Shown here: positions 45,501-56,699 of the stretch, piece by piece
Layout: every line of letters begins with the position of its first letter
How positions within the stretch are numbered: the first letter of the stretch is position 1
Assembly: GCF_009870125.1 (NCBI RefSeq)
Contig: NC_046679.1
Coordinates: forward strand, 28,024,001 to 28,088,000
Length of the DNA: 64,000 nucleotides
From: Drosophila pseudoobscura
Lineage: Eukaryota > Arthropoda > Insecta > Diptera > Drosophilidae
Direction of reading: 5' to 3'
Program-made: the position numbers and the translations under genes
Notes under the pieces: model-generated
Database searches by the model: none
What the model was told of the DNA's origin: nothing
Seen by the model: the letters and a program-made list of their open reading frames with translations, nothing else

Positions 45501-46197
45501 AAAAATATAGCAAAGTATCACAAAAAATTGCAAATTAAATTGTAAATTAGATCAATGGAGAATTAAAACAAATATATATGCTGCGACGAATCTTCTGGCT
45601 TAAAAAAATGTGGGATAAAAATAATATTCGAACTCCAATAGAATAGTTTATTAATTTTTCGTCGATATGCTTTTAAATTAAAATGAATTTTCCTTCTTCT
45701 TCTTCTTCAGGGGGGGCCGAACCGCAGCCGCTGCCTTGGAACACACGAGGGGGGGGTGGGTACAAACGATGAAGGCCCGCACATCGTATAGAGCACGCTT
45801 TGATCTTGGCTGGGCTCCAACTTTTGAAATGGAAATTAATTTGTACTGATTGGTGTTGAAAAAGTTACCGAACCGTAACGCTTGTACCCCCCTGCCATCT
45901 CATTGATCCAAGGTGCGGCTTTGGCCATGGCTCCAAGTTTTGGTCTGTTTTGTTTTGTTTTGTATTATTATTATTAGGGTTTTCTATTTATCTTTCTTCA
46001 ATGAAATCCTGTTCTCTTCATAAATTGACGTCCAGTAAGTAACACTTAACAAAAAAATGCAAAATTCTGCGCAAGAATTCCAAATGGGATTCTTCTGAAA
46101 GGAGGGCGGGGGTTTGTCTGTGGTGTGTCTTGGGGGGGCATGCCACGAGCACTGCTCGATCGCTCAAATACTCTAAGTAGTATATATGTATGTGTAT

Positions 46198-46221
46198 GGG
46201 GGGGGGGGGGGGGGGGGGGGG
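46198..46221. repeat. Uninterrupted 24-bp G homopolymer
   Basis: Preceded by TATGTATGTGTAT and followed by GAAAGGGG. Other G runs occur at about 45710, 45750, 46130, 47190 and 46670, giving a G-cluster-rich stretch on the + strand (C-rich in the presumed minus-strand 3' UTR). Length in such runs is prone to sequencing error. Confidence 0.8.
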
Positions 46222-47347
46222 AAAGGGGTTTTGTGTGTAACTTGAAGATACAAGCCTTTAAAGCTACCAATATATGACAACTTGCTCAAGTAAACCTAAA
46301 CAGTGCATGACTTTTTTTGGCTTTCAACATTTTTTAAAACTATCTCTCTCATCCTTCATCCTTCGTCGTCTCATCCTCATAATTTAGCTTCAGGAAGTTT
46401 TCTTTTTCAGTTAAAACAATATATAACTCAAATTATTATGGTGTTCATATTATTTAAGGGATGGTTTTCCTATCAATTTGGGAGTGGGGGGGTTTTGTTT
46501 AATTTTTGTTTTTGGCTTATCACTCGGTTGGCCAATTCATTTGGCAAAAACACTAATAACAAAACTCACGCGCTGCTGCTTGCCTGCCACAGCATATGGG
46601 TTATCATTCTCTTCTACGCAAAATACATATAACTTTTTGGGTTTTTAAGAGGTTTAGGAGATGGGGAGAGGGCGGGGGCGGGGGCGGGGATATGCTTAAA
46701 TAATTTACATACATATTAAATGTTAACAATTAATAGTAATGCTAATAATGAAAATAAGGTACTGGGTTCAAGTGTTTCAGTATTGAGCATCAACGAATAG
46801 TTTTTTACATAAAAGTAGTTTCCTCTCCATTTCTCTCTCTTTCTCTTGTATCCCTTTTCGAGGGCGGGGATTGCAACTAATATATTTTTCTTGTATTGTG
46901 TTTCACAATCATTTCGTATCATTTCGGCTGTTTTTGGGCGCAAGATCAAATATATTTGTTTGGAAATAAATAAAATGTTTGCGCTACATATGATTTCTTA
47001 TTCGCTTTTAGTTGATTTACAATTTTTTGATTGAAAACTTTTTTATTTTGAACATTTTTAGCATTGTTCTTCTCGATTTCTTCTCTATGTACAATTCAAG
47101 AATGTTTAAATTAAGAATTTTTGTTTTAAAGCCATTCGCAATTACAATTAAGAATTTACACATGTATGTAGAATAATTGAGGGATGGGGGGGGGACTTTC
47201 TCTTTAAAACTAAATGGTAATGGAAGAGTCTCTAATAAAAGGTCAAGGGAATTACAATAAATGGGGGTGGGTGGGGGTTTCGGGATCACACTATATATCT
47301 TAATGAATAGAAGGGGGATTTGTAGGCAAGTTTGAATGCATTTTGCG

Positions 47348-47370
47348 CTGCTGCTGCTGCTGCTGCTGCT
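47348..47370. repeat. (CTG)7 trinucleotide repeat
   Basis: Seven CTG units, continuing into imperfect CTG/CTT text up to about 47455. Reads as CAG on the minus strand in the presumed 3' UTR of the PNRC gene. Confidence 0.75.
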
Positions 47371-48782
47371 CTGCGGCGGCTACTGCTGCTAGTACTTGGA
47401 TGCAACGCTGCCTCTGTGTGTAGATGCAACGCTGCTTCTGCTTCTGCCGGCTGCTGCGTTGCGTTGCGTTGAGTTTTTGTCGTTGAGTTTTTGTTTTTGT
47501 TGAATTAGTCTTTTTTGCGATTTGGTGGGTATACGATTTGTAGTATTATTATTTTAGTTATTATTATATCATTTATGTATCATTCATTTATTTATTGTTT
47601 TGTTTGTATTATTTTATTATATGCGTATCAATCTCTCGAATATACTTCTGCCATCTTTCTTCCTATTCTTCTTCTTCTTCTTTAATTCTCATCAACATTT
47701 AAGGTACGTTGCACATTTTGTCCGCTTTTTTTAGGGGTGGATAAACATAAACTGTACTGTTATGCTGCGCTTCTAGCGTCCATTTTTTGAGTTTGTTTTG
47801 TTTTTGTTTTGAATTACTCATAAATATTATTTATAGTCTTACTTATCAATTAGTTTTCAAGTCTATTTGCGTATCACCTTTAAAACAATGTTCAGTTGTG
47901 TGAAGTATCCGTTGTTAGACATATATAATATAAGTTCTTCCATCTTCCATCCTTCCACGATACGATCCAGCCATCTCATCTCTCGTATCCATCGTGCATT
48001 ACATCCCATACTCATATCTTTATCATCGTTTCCCTCTGTTTAGCCAAGCCATCCATCCATCTATCCATCCATCTGTCCGTCCGTGTCGTACGATCGTTCG
48101 TTTGTTAGTCTGTGGGTTTTCCTTTCGCATTTGAATATTGGCCTTTATAAAGTTTTGTATATTGAAGTTGACACCTTTTTTTTTGCTGTAGCTGTAGCTG
48201 TTTTTGGGGAAGGTCTATGGGGTTGTTGTAGCGTGGAATTTTGCATCTTTTTTGTTGGTTTTGTTTTGTTTTGTTTTGTTTCTTTGTTCTCTTGTCGTTG
48301 TTGTTGTAGAAGTTGTTTTTGTTGTGTGAGGACAGTATTTTTGTGTGTGGTTTTAATCTTCAGTTTTCCCTTGAAATTCTCTGGTTGTTTGTTGTTGGTT
48401 TTTTTTTCGTATAGCTTCTCTCAATTTTTACTGCTTTTGTTTAATGATACACACTTTTTGAGATCACAAACATTACTCATTTTTTTGTTTTGCAATTTTT
48501 TTCATTTTTTTGGTTTAAAAAAGTTCAAAGTTTCGATTGAAATGTTTTCGCTTTTTTTAGGTTTTTTTTAAGGTTTTTTCTTTTTGCATTTTTTATAATT
48601 TTGTTTTTGTTTTTTTTTTTGTATTTTCTCTTGTTTTACATGTTTTCTTTATTTCTCATTGACGGGTTCTGGGTCCACCATTTTCAATCCATTTCGTCGG
48701 TTTTATCGCCTCGTATGTGTTCGTTCGTTGATCCTTAACGCCTGATCCTTCCTCCTGCTCCTGCTCCTGCTTTTGCCACCTG

Positions 48783-49712
48783 TTACGACTGCACATTGAG
48801 CAGCAGCTTCAGATTGTGCGTGTCAAAGTCGTCGAGGAGATTGCGCTTCGAGGACTTTCCTCCCAGATGGAACCTGGGGCTCGACAAATACTCGCCGCCA
48901 CTTCGCATCAGGCTCTGCAGGGCCGGACCAGCGCTGCTGGCCAGCTTCTCCTCGGACTTGGACAGCGTCCAGTGCTGCGGCGGTTTTGGCAGCGCCGTTG
49001 GTGCTGGTGCGTCGAAGCACTTGCTGCCAGCGAAATGCGTCAATGCGGTGGGTATGAGGGGGTGCTGCTGCTGGGGCGATGCACCGAAGGCGCCAATGGT
49101 GGGTGGACTCTTGCGCTGCTTGCGCGCCGATCCGCCGTTGATGGCCATTGGGGGGGAGAATCCGCCGCCCAGAATTGTCGCCGGTGACTGACGCACCACC
49201 ATTCCCATTCCCTGTGGAGACCTGCCGCCGTTGCGCTTGCTGGCGCTACCGTTGTTGTTGGCAAAGAAGAAGGCTCCTCCGCCTCCTCCACCGCCGGTCT
49301 GCTGTGGCGACTGTCGCTGCTGCGGCTGCTGTTGCTGGCGGCTACGCTGGGCGCCTCCCGCCGACTGGGACTGCTGTTGCCGCTGCTGGCGGCTATTGGG
49401 CGTTGTGGTGGTGCTGCTGCTGGTGGACAGGGCGGACAGGCCGAGGCCGGAACAGGTTGTGGGGGATGCGGCAGCGCTCAGGGATTGCTGATGGAAGTGG
49501 CTATTGATATTTGTACTGCTGGCAATACTGTTGGAATGTGCAGTTACCAAGGGTGTTGTGGGTGCGGATGCGGTGGATGTCGGTGATGGGGTTGCGGATG
49601 CGGATGGGGACGCAGCAGATCCTGCGGCGCCCTTTTTCAATCGTATGGCCTTGGTGGCCGATGCTGTTGTCATTCTGATGTTGTTCCTAACGCTATTGTG
49701 CGAGTATGTCAT
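48783..49712 (-). CDS. PNRC-motif protein (mRNA decapping/nuclear receptor coactivator family)
   Basis: Single exon, 309 aa, ATG at 49712. The first two thirds are low-complexity Ser/Ala/Thr/Gln/Gly. The informative part is FAGSKCFDAPAPTALPKPP-QHW near residues 225-247. It matches the PNRC1/2 signature (YAGAKF..P.P..LPKPP.HW), whose proline-rich LPKPP segment binds the EVH1-like domain of DCP1 and stimulates decapping. The tail (LLDDFDTHNLKLLLNVQS) contains an LKLLL stretch like the helical L-x-x-L-L motifs by which PNRC proteins contact nuclear receptors. A decapping-activator role is inferred from the family. The 5' flank holds poly-pyrimidine UTR sequence. A long AT-rich 3' region follows. 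Confidence 0.82.
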   Translation of the reverse strand: MTYSHNSVRNNIRMTTASATKAIRLKKGAAGSAASPSASATPSPTSTASAPTTPLVTAHSNSIASSTNINSHFHQQSLSAAASPTTCSGLGLSALSTSSSTTTTPNSRQQRQQQSQSAGGAQRSRQQQQPQQRQSPQQTGGGGGGGAFFFANNNGSASKRNGGRSPQGMGMVVRQSPATILGGGFSPPMAINGGSARKQRKSPPTIGAFGASPQQQHPLIPTALTHFAGSKCFDAPAPTALPKPPQHWTLSKSEEKLASSAGPALQSLMRSGGEYLSSPRFHLGGKSSKRNLLDDFDTHNLKLLLNVQS

Positions 49713-51684
49713 AGTAATTCCGTCGTTTTCTCTTCCTTGATCTGATCTTAACTTTCTTCTCTCCTCTTCTCTTCGTCTCTTTTCTCCTTGAGAGCTCTAC
49801 CAAGCGCGTTCTTTCTTCTACTTATTTCTCTCTCTCTTCTCTTTCCTCTTTAAAATTTCTGCTGTTTTGCCTTTTTTGTTTTTGGTTATTTCGCTAAATT
49901 AATGCTTAACGTTAAATATCACACGCACTTAAATCAATTTATATTTTTTATAAATCGAAACCAAACTCGGGGAGTAGGGGGGCCTCTTGCTCTCTTAAAC
50001 AAATGCCACGTGTTGTAATTGTTGATATTTTCAGCTGCTTCTTTGGGTCTTTGGTTGTTGTTGATTACTCTCTGACTGCTGCTTCTCCCTCTCTCTCTCT
50101 CTCCACTGTTCTCTCTCGATCTCCAAATCGACGAATCGATCTGCAAGATCTAGGGCGAGCAACGGGCGGCTGGGCACGTAGGCGCTATTCTCCGTCCGGT
50201 TTGCGTCTCGTTTTTCTTATGTACAATTCTCTGTTATTTACTTTAATGTAGTTTAACTTTTGTAACGTTATGTATTGTTATCAGTCTGTTGAATTATCTC
50301 TGTTATTCTGTTTAAGCTAATCCTTAGCTATAATTTTGCAAACTCCTTTTTCCAAAAACTGATTTCCACCGCTTTTTCTCCTGATGCTGCTGCTGCTGGT
50401 TCGGGACTGGTCCTGTTTTTGGGAAAAATGAAATAAAAGCGAACGAGACTTTGAGCAAAAGAAAAAAAATATATGTATAGAAAAGAAGGAATAACGGGGA
50501 GAGAGTAAAGATCCCCATTGGAAAGACTTCCAATATAGACGGCAACCTGTAGGAGGGACTGTCAACATCGTAATCTGTATAAACATATGTGAGTATGTGT
50601 GTGTGTGTGCCATTTACGTCAACAAAAGCTACATACGTACGTATTTGCTTAGCTATTGTATATTTCCCCGCCCCACAAAACAAGTCTGAGGACTTCAAAA
50701 CCATACGAAAAATACCTGAATTAATGAATCAACACACACACGTGCACACATGAGCGCGCTCATGCATACACTCTCAATCCCACTCGCACTCATACCGATA
50801 ACCCATACAATTGCGACTTACTTTTTCTGCTGTAGACCTCCTCTTCACACGAATGTGCTGATGCTGCTAGTGCTATCTCGCTTGCTCCACTACGGGTTTC
50901 CACTGTATAGTATATGTATACGTGTGTGTCGCAGCTATCGATTTTCTCGCTCTGCAGGCTGCGGGGATTTTCTTAGCCACTTTTGTTATACAGATTTCAA
51001 TTATACAAAACGGTTTTGAATTTTCGTTTTTTTGGATTAAAAGTTGCCTTGATTTTGTTTGTTGGTTCACATTAAAATGTTACGGAAATGTTGGTTTGGT
51101 TTTGTTGATTTTCTCAGATTTTGATGAGGGGGCTTTTTCGCTGAATGTGTGTGTGTGTATGTGTTTTTGTGTATGTATTGTAAAATCACTTTCAAAATGG
51201 CGACGGGCTGGCTTCGTATTTATTTATATGTAATTCCGCTTAAAGCTTTCTCTTCACTTACAGACAAAGGCTCAAAAAAATCACACTTTCAACTGATTCG
51301 GATTTTTGTTAAACTCTTTTATGTACACCACCGTCTATTACGCAGCGTTCTTTAGTTTTCCAATTTTTTTGTGTGGTTGTTTTTTATTTTTGCTCGCAAA
51401 GTACCCCGTTTTTCTTTGTGTGTGTGCGGTTAGCTTCACTCGTTGTACTTTGACGCGTATTAAAATATTAAACGTTACACATATATATTTGATTTATATC
51501 ACTTAAATTAAAGACATTTACAATATATAATTACATATATATATTTTTGTAGCAGAAATTTTAATCAATATTTAACTTTATCTTCTTCGATTCTTGGCGC
51601 ATCGGTACGCTCTCTTCAAATTTTCCACCATGACTATTGCGGTTCTTTCAGGGGTGCTTCGTATTTATAGCGAGCGGCTTAACC
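49713..51684. other. Non-coding 5' flank of the PNRC-motif gene
   Basis: CT-rich 5' UTR-like sequence to about 49820, then AT-rich text with short microsatellites (CT at 50088-50103, GT at 50594-50610). A minus-strand frame ending at 50317 follows a good acceptor at about 50422 but codes only about 33 residues. No gene called. Confidence 0.45.
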
Positions 51685-52290
51685 CACCCAGCCCCCTATA
51701 TTTTAACAGTTGAACGACTTGAGGTAAACCGCGGAAAACATACTTTTTGCGAGATCTTCTCGTACGCACATAGTTTCTATTTACGTAAAAAAAATAATTA
51801 TCAGGATATCTTTCTACACTTAAATTCTTAAAATTTAAACATTTTCCTGGAGTTTTTTTATACCCTCTGGTCGACAACGGGTTAATCATTCGCGGTCCCT
51901 GGCAGGTAACCATATTCCTCGATTTTGATATTCGATTTGATATTACTAGCTAGCCAGGACTTCCATACCTGAAAACATAATTTTATCCAATTGATAGATC
52001 AATTTTCTACAAGATAAACTAGTTTTTAACTAATTCCTTTTATTGAATTTTGTCTAAAAAGAGTTTTAGCGAAGAAGGTCAAGCAATTAAAACGTAGGTG
52101 AGTTAACGTTCTCATTGCTCGATTTTGATATTCCGTTGAATAATGCTGATTAACTAAAACCATTAGCTCTGCCCATATAATTTTATGTCATTAGTGAATA
52201 AATTTTCTGCAAGATTAACTGCCTTTAAGTACTGCTTTTTATTGTATTGAGTATAAAACGAAAAACAGTGGCAACGTAGGTGAGTATGGA
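51685..52290 (+). repeat. Dispersed repeat family, copy C
   Basis: Same orientation as copy A. It begins with the end motif (GCCCCCTATATTTTAACAG, then GAACGACTTGAGGTAAAC). It continues through GGGTTAATCATTC and two tandem ~200-bp units, each starting at TTGATATTC and ending AACGTAGGTGAGTT or AACGTAGGTGAGTATGG (about 51916 and 52117). The right-hand third present in copies A and B is absent. Boundaries are approximate. Confidence 0.75.
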
Positions 52291-53459
52291 ATGTCACGAC
52301 ATTTCGTACATGCTGACTTGTTGCTTGTCAACCAAATATGCTCTTTTGTATACCCTAATAAAGACCGTTTCTCAGATTGATATGCTTTAGACCTATTTAT
52401 GCATTTGATTAGTTTCCTAGATATATGTATATCCTGATCCTGAGACCATTCTTGGTAAATTGTTATATTGACTGACTAGTTTTTGCATATATTGGAGCCT
52501 GGATGACAAACATTTCCTCAATTCTATAATATCCTTTTCCGTAGGGTATCCGTGCCCATGTTGCTCGCAACAAACGCTCATACAAATTTGATGCTGAGAA
52601 CGGTAAAAGTGGAATGAGTCTCATTGTTGCTACCCGATTCAAAGAGAACGAAAAGAGGGTCATAACCGATTCGAAGAGAGCCAATAACCGATTTGAATCG
52701 CGCGGGTACCTGAATTTGGTAGAAATACCTGGAATGGTCTGGAAACCCCAGACCGCCTAATTTGAAAACAATACGGCCATAAAACAACATATGCAGTTTA
52801 TAAAAGTTAATCGTTTTGTTTGTCTTCGAACTATGGAAATTATATTCGAGGGCAATAAACGTATTACTTGTACCATCAGGTTGAGGTGATAAAAACTATT
52901 TTCGTTCTCTCATAAAACATTATTTTTTGAGAGTTGGAAAGTTAGATAAATATTATGGGCCTAGTGCTCCTCCAGATTACACCATGAACTATTTGTTTCG
53001 CATTTCCTCCACTGCTTAGGTGCGCTAGCTAGCAGACGCCACAAGGATTAGTAATGAGCGAACACGCTCATGCTGCTCTTTGTCAGAAGATCTATCGCAG
53101 ATAATAAAAGACCCTGTACTAAAATTTATTTTGGCTTTACTTTATTCGAACAGAAGCACAAACAAATCCACTGCCACAGATATCTCCAGCTAGATAAAAT
53201 CACATACATCTATTTTAAATAGTAATACAAAATAGTTGAAGAGTGACATGAAAAAGGGCTATCATTATCATCGGTATCCGAGGCGCATGATACCCTTGCA
53301 GAACGGTAGTTCCTTAAATAGTGGTACGGTACCCTCTGCAAGGGTGTAAACAAACAAAGAGTTGAGGAGCAATGAGAATTCTTTACATGCGATTAAACCC
53401 TCCTGCTGCACTTGCAAACATACAGATCTACTCGTTTATATTTAGGCTTCCAGCTATGG
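52291..53459. other. Non-coding spacer
   Basis: AT-rich sequence with no supported gene. An imperfect inverted pair, GATACCCTTGCAGAA at about 53288 and TACCCTCTGCAAGGGTGTA at about 53330, could form a hairpin. Confidence 0.45.
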
Positions 53460-54241
53460 CTACAGATCCTCGTCCATATGCTCGTCAGACTTGTTTAAAT
53501 TCACATTGCAAGTATTGTTGTTCTCAAAGAACTCCAAATCATCGTCATAGTCGTCGAGTTCCTCTCCAGGGAGAGGCGGTGTCGGGGCCAGCAGATGCAT
53601 CGGTGACGGCAATTTGGGCACAGGCATCGGGATTTGGAGGGGAGATGGCTGCCATGGCACGAGGGCTGTGCAGGGACGGGGAACCGATTTGATGAGCCAT
53701 TCACGGGGTATGACACCAGGCGCCAGAGGGCCCGGTACAGAGCCCGGCTTCAGTTCATCACAGATCACAATTCGGTTGGCATTTCGCAGTTTCTGCTCCA
53801 GTTCCATGGCCGCCATCTGATAGGCTGGATTCGGGTGATGGTGCGTTTTGCCAGTGCTGGTGGAGGGTATATCGTCGGTGGCCAGGCCGCCGGTGACGAT
53901 CGAGGCGCTGTTGTTGTTGCCCGCACAATTGCCGACGACGCCCTTCGAGTCGCCCGAAATCTGCAATCCACTGAAGTGCTGTGTGATCCGCTCCTCTGTA
54001 ATCAGCATTTTCGGTGGGCTAAAAAACCGGATTGTCGTTAGTGTCTGGCGGGGATTGAAGTTGTTGATACGGATACTCACAGCACGGTCTCCTGTTGCTC
54101 GGACTTTCGTTTGTGCTGTGGCCACTTGCTGCACTCAGTCTCAATGTTGAAATTTGTATTCGCATTGAAGCCAAACTGCATGGCGACTCCCGGCTGCGGG
54201 GGATTGAAGGGAAAAGATTTCCTCTTTGACTGTGAGTTCAT
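53460..54241 (-). CDS. Small nuclear-type protein, weakly HCFC1R1/HPIP-like
   Basis: Exons 54081-54241 and 53460-54018 (phase 2; CT|GTGAGT donor, TTTTTTAG acceptor) give 239 aa. The start is the ATG at 54241, MNSQSKRKSFPFNPPQPGV. After exon 2 begins, PPKMLITEERITQHFSGLQIS recalls the short helix near the N-terminus of HCF-1 regulator 1 (HPIP). Later text (CDELKPGSVPGPLAPGVIPREWL, then a proline-rich stretch and acidic DDYDDDLEFF) has the same general order as that small protein. The similarity is short, so the assignment is tentative. No signal peptide or membrane segment. If correct, it would be an HCF-1-binding export factor. Confidence 0.7.
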
Positions 54242-54464
54242 TTTTCTCGCAGAACGTCTCACTGCATGGCAGGACAAGTCCTCGGTGGTTCTTGCTAATC
54301 ATACACAATTTGAAACTTTTAGTTAATTTTATTTATTTTGCGACTTGGTGTCAGTGGGACCGTGGATTTATCGTTTAATCATACCGTCCGACCCGCAGAA
54401 ATATATATCAAAATATACCGTCTCATTCAAAAAATATACCGTAAATATACGGATTTAAGTCGTA

Positions 54465-55300
54465 TAATACATATTTCTCGTTTTTGATATTCCGGGGAAC
54501 TTAATTTCCAATTATTAATTAATCCCACTTAATTTTATCCAATTAATGAATCTATTTTCTACTTGACTGGCTTATTTTAAATACTTGACTTTGATTGTTT
54601 TTGCCTCAATTTTGGTTCCTCAAAAACAATATAGCGTCTCGTATGATGAAAAATCGAACTTAGTCCACTTATGCCCCCTCTATCTAAAAAGTTCAGCTAC
54701 TTGAGGTAAATGGCGAAAAATATTAATGATTGTAAATTCTTCTTGTAGATCAATGCCATATTTCCTCTGAACTTAAAAGAAAACTACGATTTCTTTCACC
54801 TGAACTGCGCTAACATTATTAAATTTTCATTATTTCATAATAGTTGGCTCATAATAGGTTAATCGTTCTCCGTTAAGGATTGAAAACCGAATTGCTCAAT
54901 TTTGATATTTCGTCAAACATTAGTAGCTAGATTGAACTAAAACTGATTTAAAAAAACGTTTAGCTTTGCCCACATAATTTTAGGCCATTTATGAAAGAAT
55001 GTTTCACAATATTAGCTACTTTTAAAAACTATTTCGAATTTTATTGTGTCTAAAACAAGGTGTAATCAAAAAAGGTCTACAAAAAACAGTTCCAACGTAA
55101 GTGAGTTTGGAATATACCGGTTAAAGGATTTCCTTACCCGATATAAGTTCGGTTATCAACACTATCGACTGGATACGAGTTGTGCGCGCCAAATAGAAAT
55201 TTTTTGAAAGTGAATGAGGTAAAGGATTAAAATCCAATTTGTTGGAATGTACGATTTGACGGCGAAAATCCAAATAACCTGCGTATAGAAGTTTCTACCA
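54465..55300 (+). repeat. Dispersed repeat family, copy A
   Basis: Best-preserved full copy. It starts with an internal-unit fragment (TTTTTGATATTCCG), then the end motif near 54668 (GCCCCCTCTATCTAAAAAG). Next come TTTCCTCTGAACTTAAAAG, TTTCACCTGAACTGCGCTAA, GGTTAATCGTTCTCCGTTAA, a ~200-bp unit ending CAGTTCCAACGTAAGTGAG, and the distal block GCGCGCCAAATAGAAATTTT to ACCTGCGTATAGAAG. It is the reverse complement of copy B about 22 kb away. No ORF. Flanked on both sides by AAATATACCGTCT-type text (about 54415 and 55380). Confidence 0.8.
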
Positions 55301-55528
55301 TTTGTTCTCTAATATATCTTTGAAAATGAAGTTTAATAGATTGATAAAATTGATAAAACACACCGCCTGACCCTACTGAAATATACCGTCTAATGTTCTA
55401 AATATACCGATGAAACTGTACTAAAAATAATACTATTTTGGTATTTTTCTACTTAGTTCACTTTCACACCTTTTTGCCCACGATTCTTTTCGATACCTCG
55501 GTATCGCAAAAAACGTACTAAAAAAGCA

Positions 55529-55535
55529 TATAAAA
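55529..55535 (+). promoter_or_regulatory. TATA box, probable distal Relish promoter
   Basis: TATAAAA, with an initiator-like TCAAAT about 27 bp downstream (about 55556). It is followed by a leader-like sequence and, at 55718-55731, ATGCGCTTCACAAG running straight into GTAAGT. The nearest downstream gene on this strand is Relish, 2.2 kb on. Confidence 0.5.
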
Positions 55536-55597
55536 ACCGCTGCAGCCCGCAGTTTTCAAATACTTCAACTCAAAAGCTCCAAGTGCAAGTGAAACAA

Positions 55598-55607
55598 GGG
55601 AATTTCT
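55598..55607 (+). promoter_or_regulatory. NF-kB/Rel-type motif GGGAATTTCT
   Basis: Fits the fly Rel consensus (GGGRATTYYY class). Located about 40 bp downstream of the inferred start site of the TATA promoter. A second candidate, GGGAAATTTTCC, lies at 56455-56466. Consistent with autoregulation of Relish, which is known to be immune-inducible in flies; binding here is inferred. Confidence 0.45.
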
Positions 55608-55717
55608 GTAGCAGCTCAAAGTTAATTAACAAGTTTAAACCGAACAACATAAACCAATAAGTCAATTTTCCCTTTTGTAAATCAAATCCAAAAAATACAT
55701 ACTAAAATTTCTTCAAA

Positions 55718-55731
55718 ATGCGCTTCACAAG
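55718..55731 (+). other. Candidate start-codon mini-exon (ATG ending at a GTAAGT donor)
   Basis: Reads MRFT plus two bases, then GTAAGTTT. It could be an alternative 5' exon of Relish or a short upstream ORF. A 41-bp intron to the next TTTAG would be unusually short for Drosophila. Splicing into the Relish first coding exon at the CATACAG acceptor near 57880 would meet a stop, so a protein-coding role is unproven. Confidence 0.3.
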
Positions 55732-56454
55732 GTAAGTTTAAAATGGTTTTTTGCGTAAATTTACACATTTAGCTCTGCACATGACATTAATTTACGTGCA
55801 TTCCATTCACTTGCACTTTCCTTTGCTTATCTGGGTTTTCTGTTCGAAAATAACATGTTTTTCAACCCAAAATCGAATGCAATCTTTACATGGGAACAAC
55901 ATTATTAATGACGCCTGCCGGAGAGCATGGCTGCTGTTTGCCTTTAGCTAAACAAAGATCATCAGTTACCAGGCGCCCCTCGCTCCCCCAATAGGTATAG
56001 CGTGACTCTGAGGGATTGGCATCAAAGGCTTATCAGTCCAAGACAGCCGAGCCCGACCCCCTAGGGATCGAATAGACGTCACAAAGAGGCAGCCGACTGC
56101 ACTGTTGCGCGGTAATCGTGCTTCCGAATTTCGTCATCCGCCGGAGAAAAACAACTGGCCGGAAAATAGCTCGTGTTTAAAGTGATAGAACGAAATTTTC
56201 CAACGTTCCCTTTACGGGTGCATTAACTTTTCACAGAACGTGTTTGAGTGTTTCGGGTTGAGTGAAATAGCTGATCGTGCCAAACTTCAAGTCGCGCCGT
56301 CTCCGTCTCTTTCTGGAGCGCTTGAGCGAAAGCTTGTATCCAAAATGTATTGTGCATGCCTAGCAACACGTGTGGGGGCATATCGAAGAATATTCGGTGA
56401 AACAAATCATTCCGTCTGGTGCAATCCAATAGTTCAGTCTTACTCTTTTCCCCA

Positions 56455-56466
56455 GGGAAATTTTCC
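56455..56466 (+). promoter_or_regulatory. NF-kB-like motif GGGAAATTTTCC
   Basis: Near-palindromic kB-type site in the 2.2-kb stretch between the TATA promoter and the Relish coding start. It could act as an intronic enhancer element. No experimental support here. Confidence 0.35.
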
Positions 56467-56678
56467 AGAATCTCAAAAGGTACAGTGCAAGTGAAAAACA
56501 AATCAAAATTAATTAACAACTTGCTGCAAAAAATATATTTTTGTACGTCTGGGAATGGGTACTTTTAAACCTGGCATGCTGATACCCTCCCAGACATGCA
56601 GCTGGACCTGAAATTAGCTAATTTTGTATACAAATAAACAATCACTGATAACGTGATTCACACATGGAAACAGACACG

Positions 56679-56699
56679 ACACACACACACACACACACC
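56679..56699. repeat. (AC)n microsatellite
   Basis: About ten AC units in the Relish 5' region. The rest of 55732-57922 is AT-rich and contains no other gene I can support. Confidence 0.8.

Larger units (their letters stand above)
40925..48782. other. 7.9-kb non-coding, simple-sequence-rich region
   Basis: No supported gene. 41.24-42.52 kb is dense in TACATATGTATG palindromic repeats. 44321-44359 is a TA/TATG microsatellite. 45-48.7 kb is very T-rich on the + strand (A-rich in the minus direction) with long homopolymer runs. The right part probably includes the long 3' UTR of the minus-strand PNRC gene, whose stop is at 48783. Short ORFs here look like chance. Confidence 0.5.

Noticed and set aside
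50317-50422. Minus-strand exon candidate (acceptor CCAAAAACAG, ending ..KIIAKD)
   Set aside because: Only about 33 codons, low-complexity serine text, and no partner exon found.
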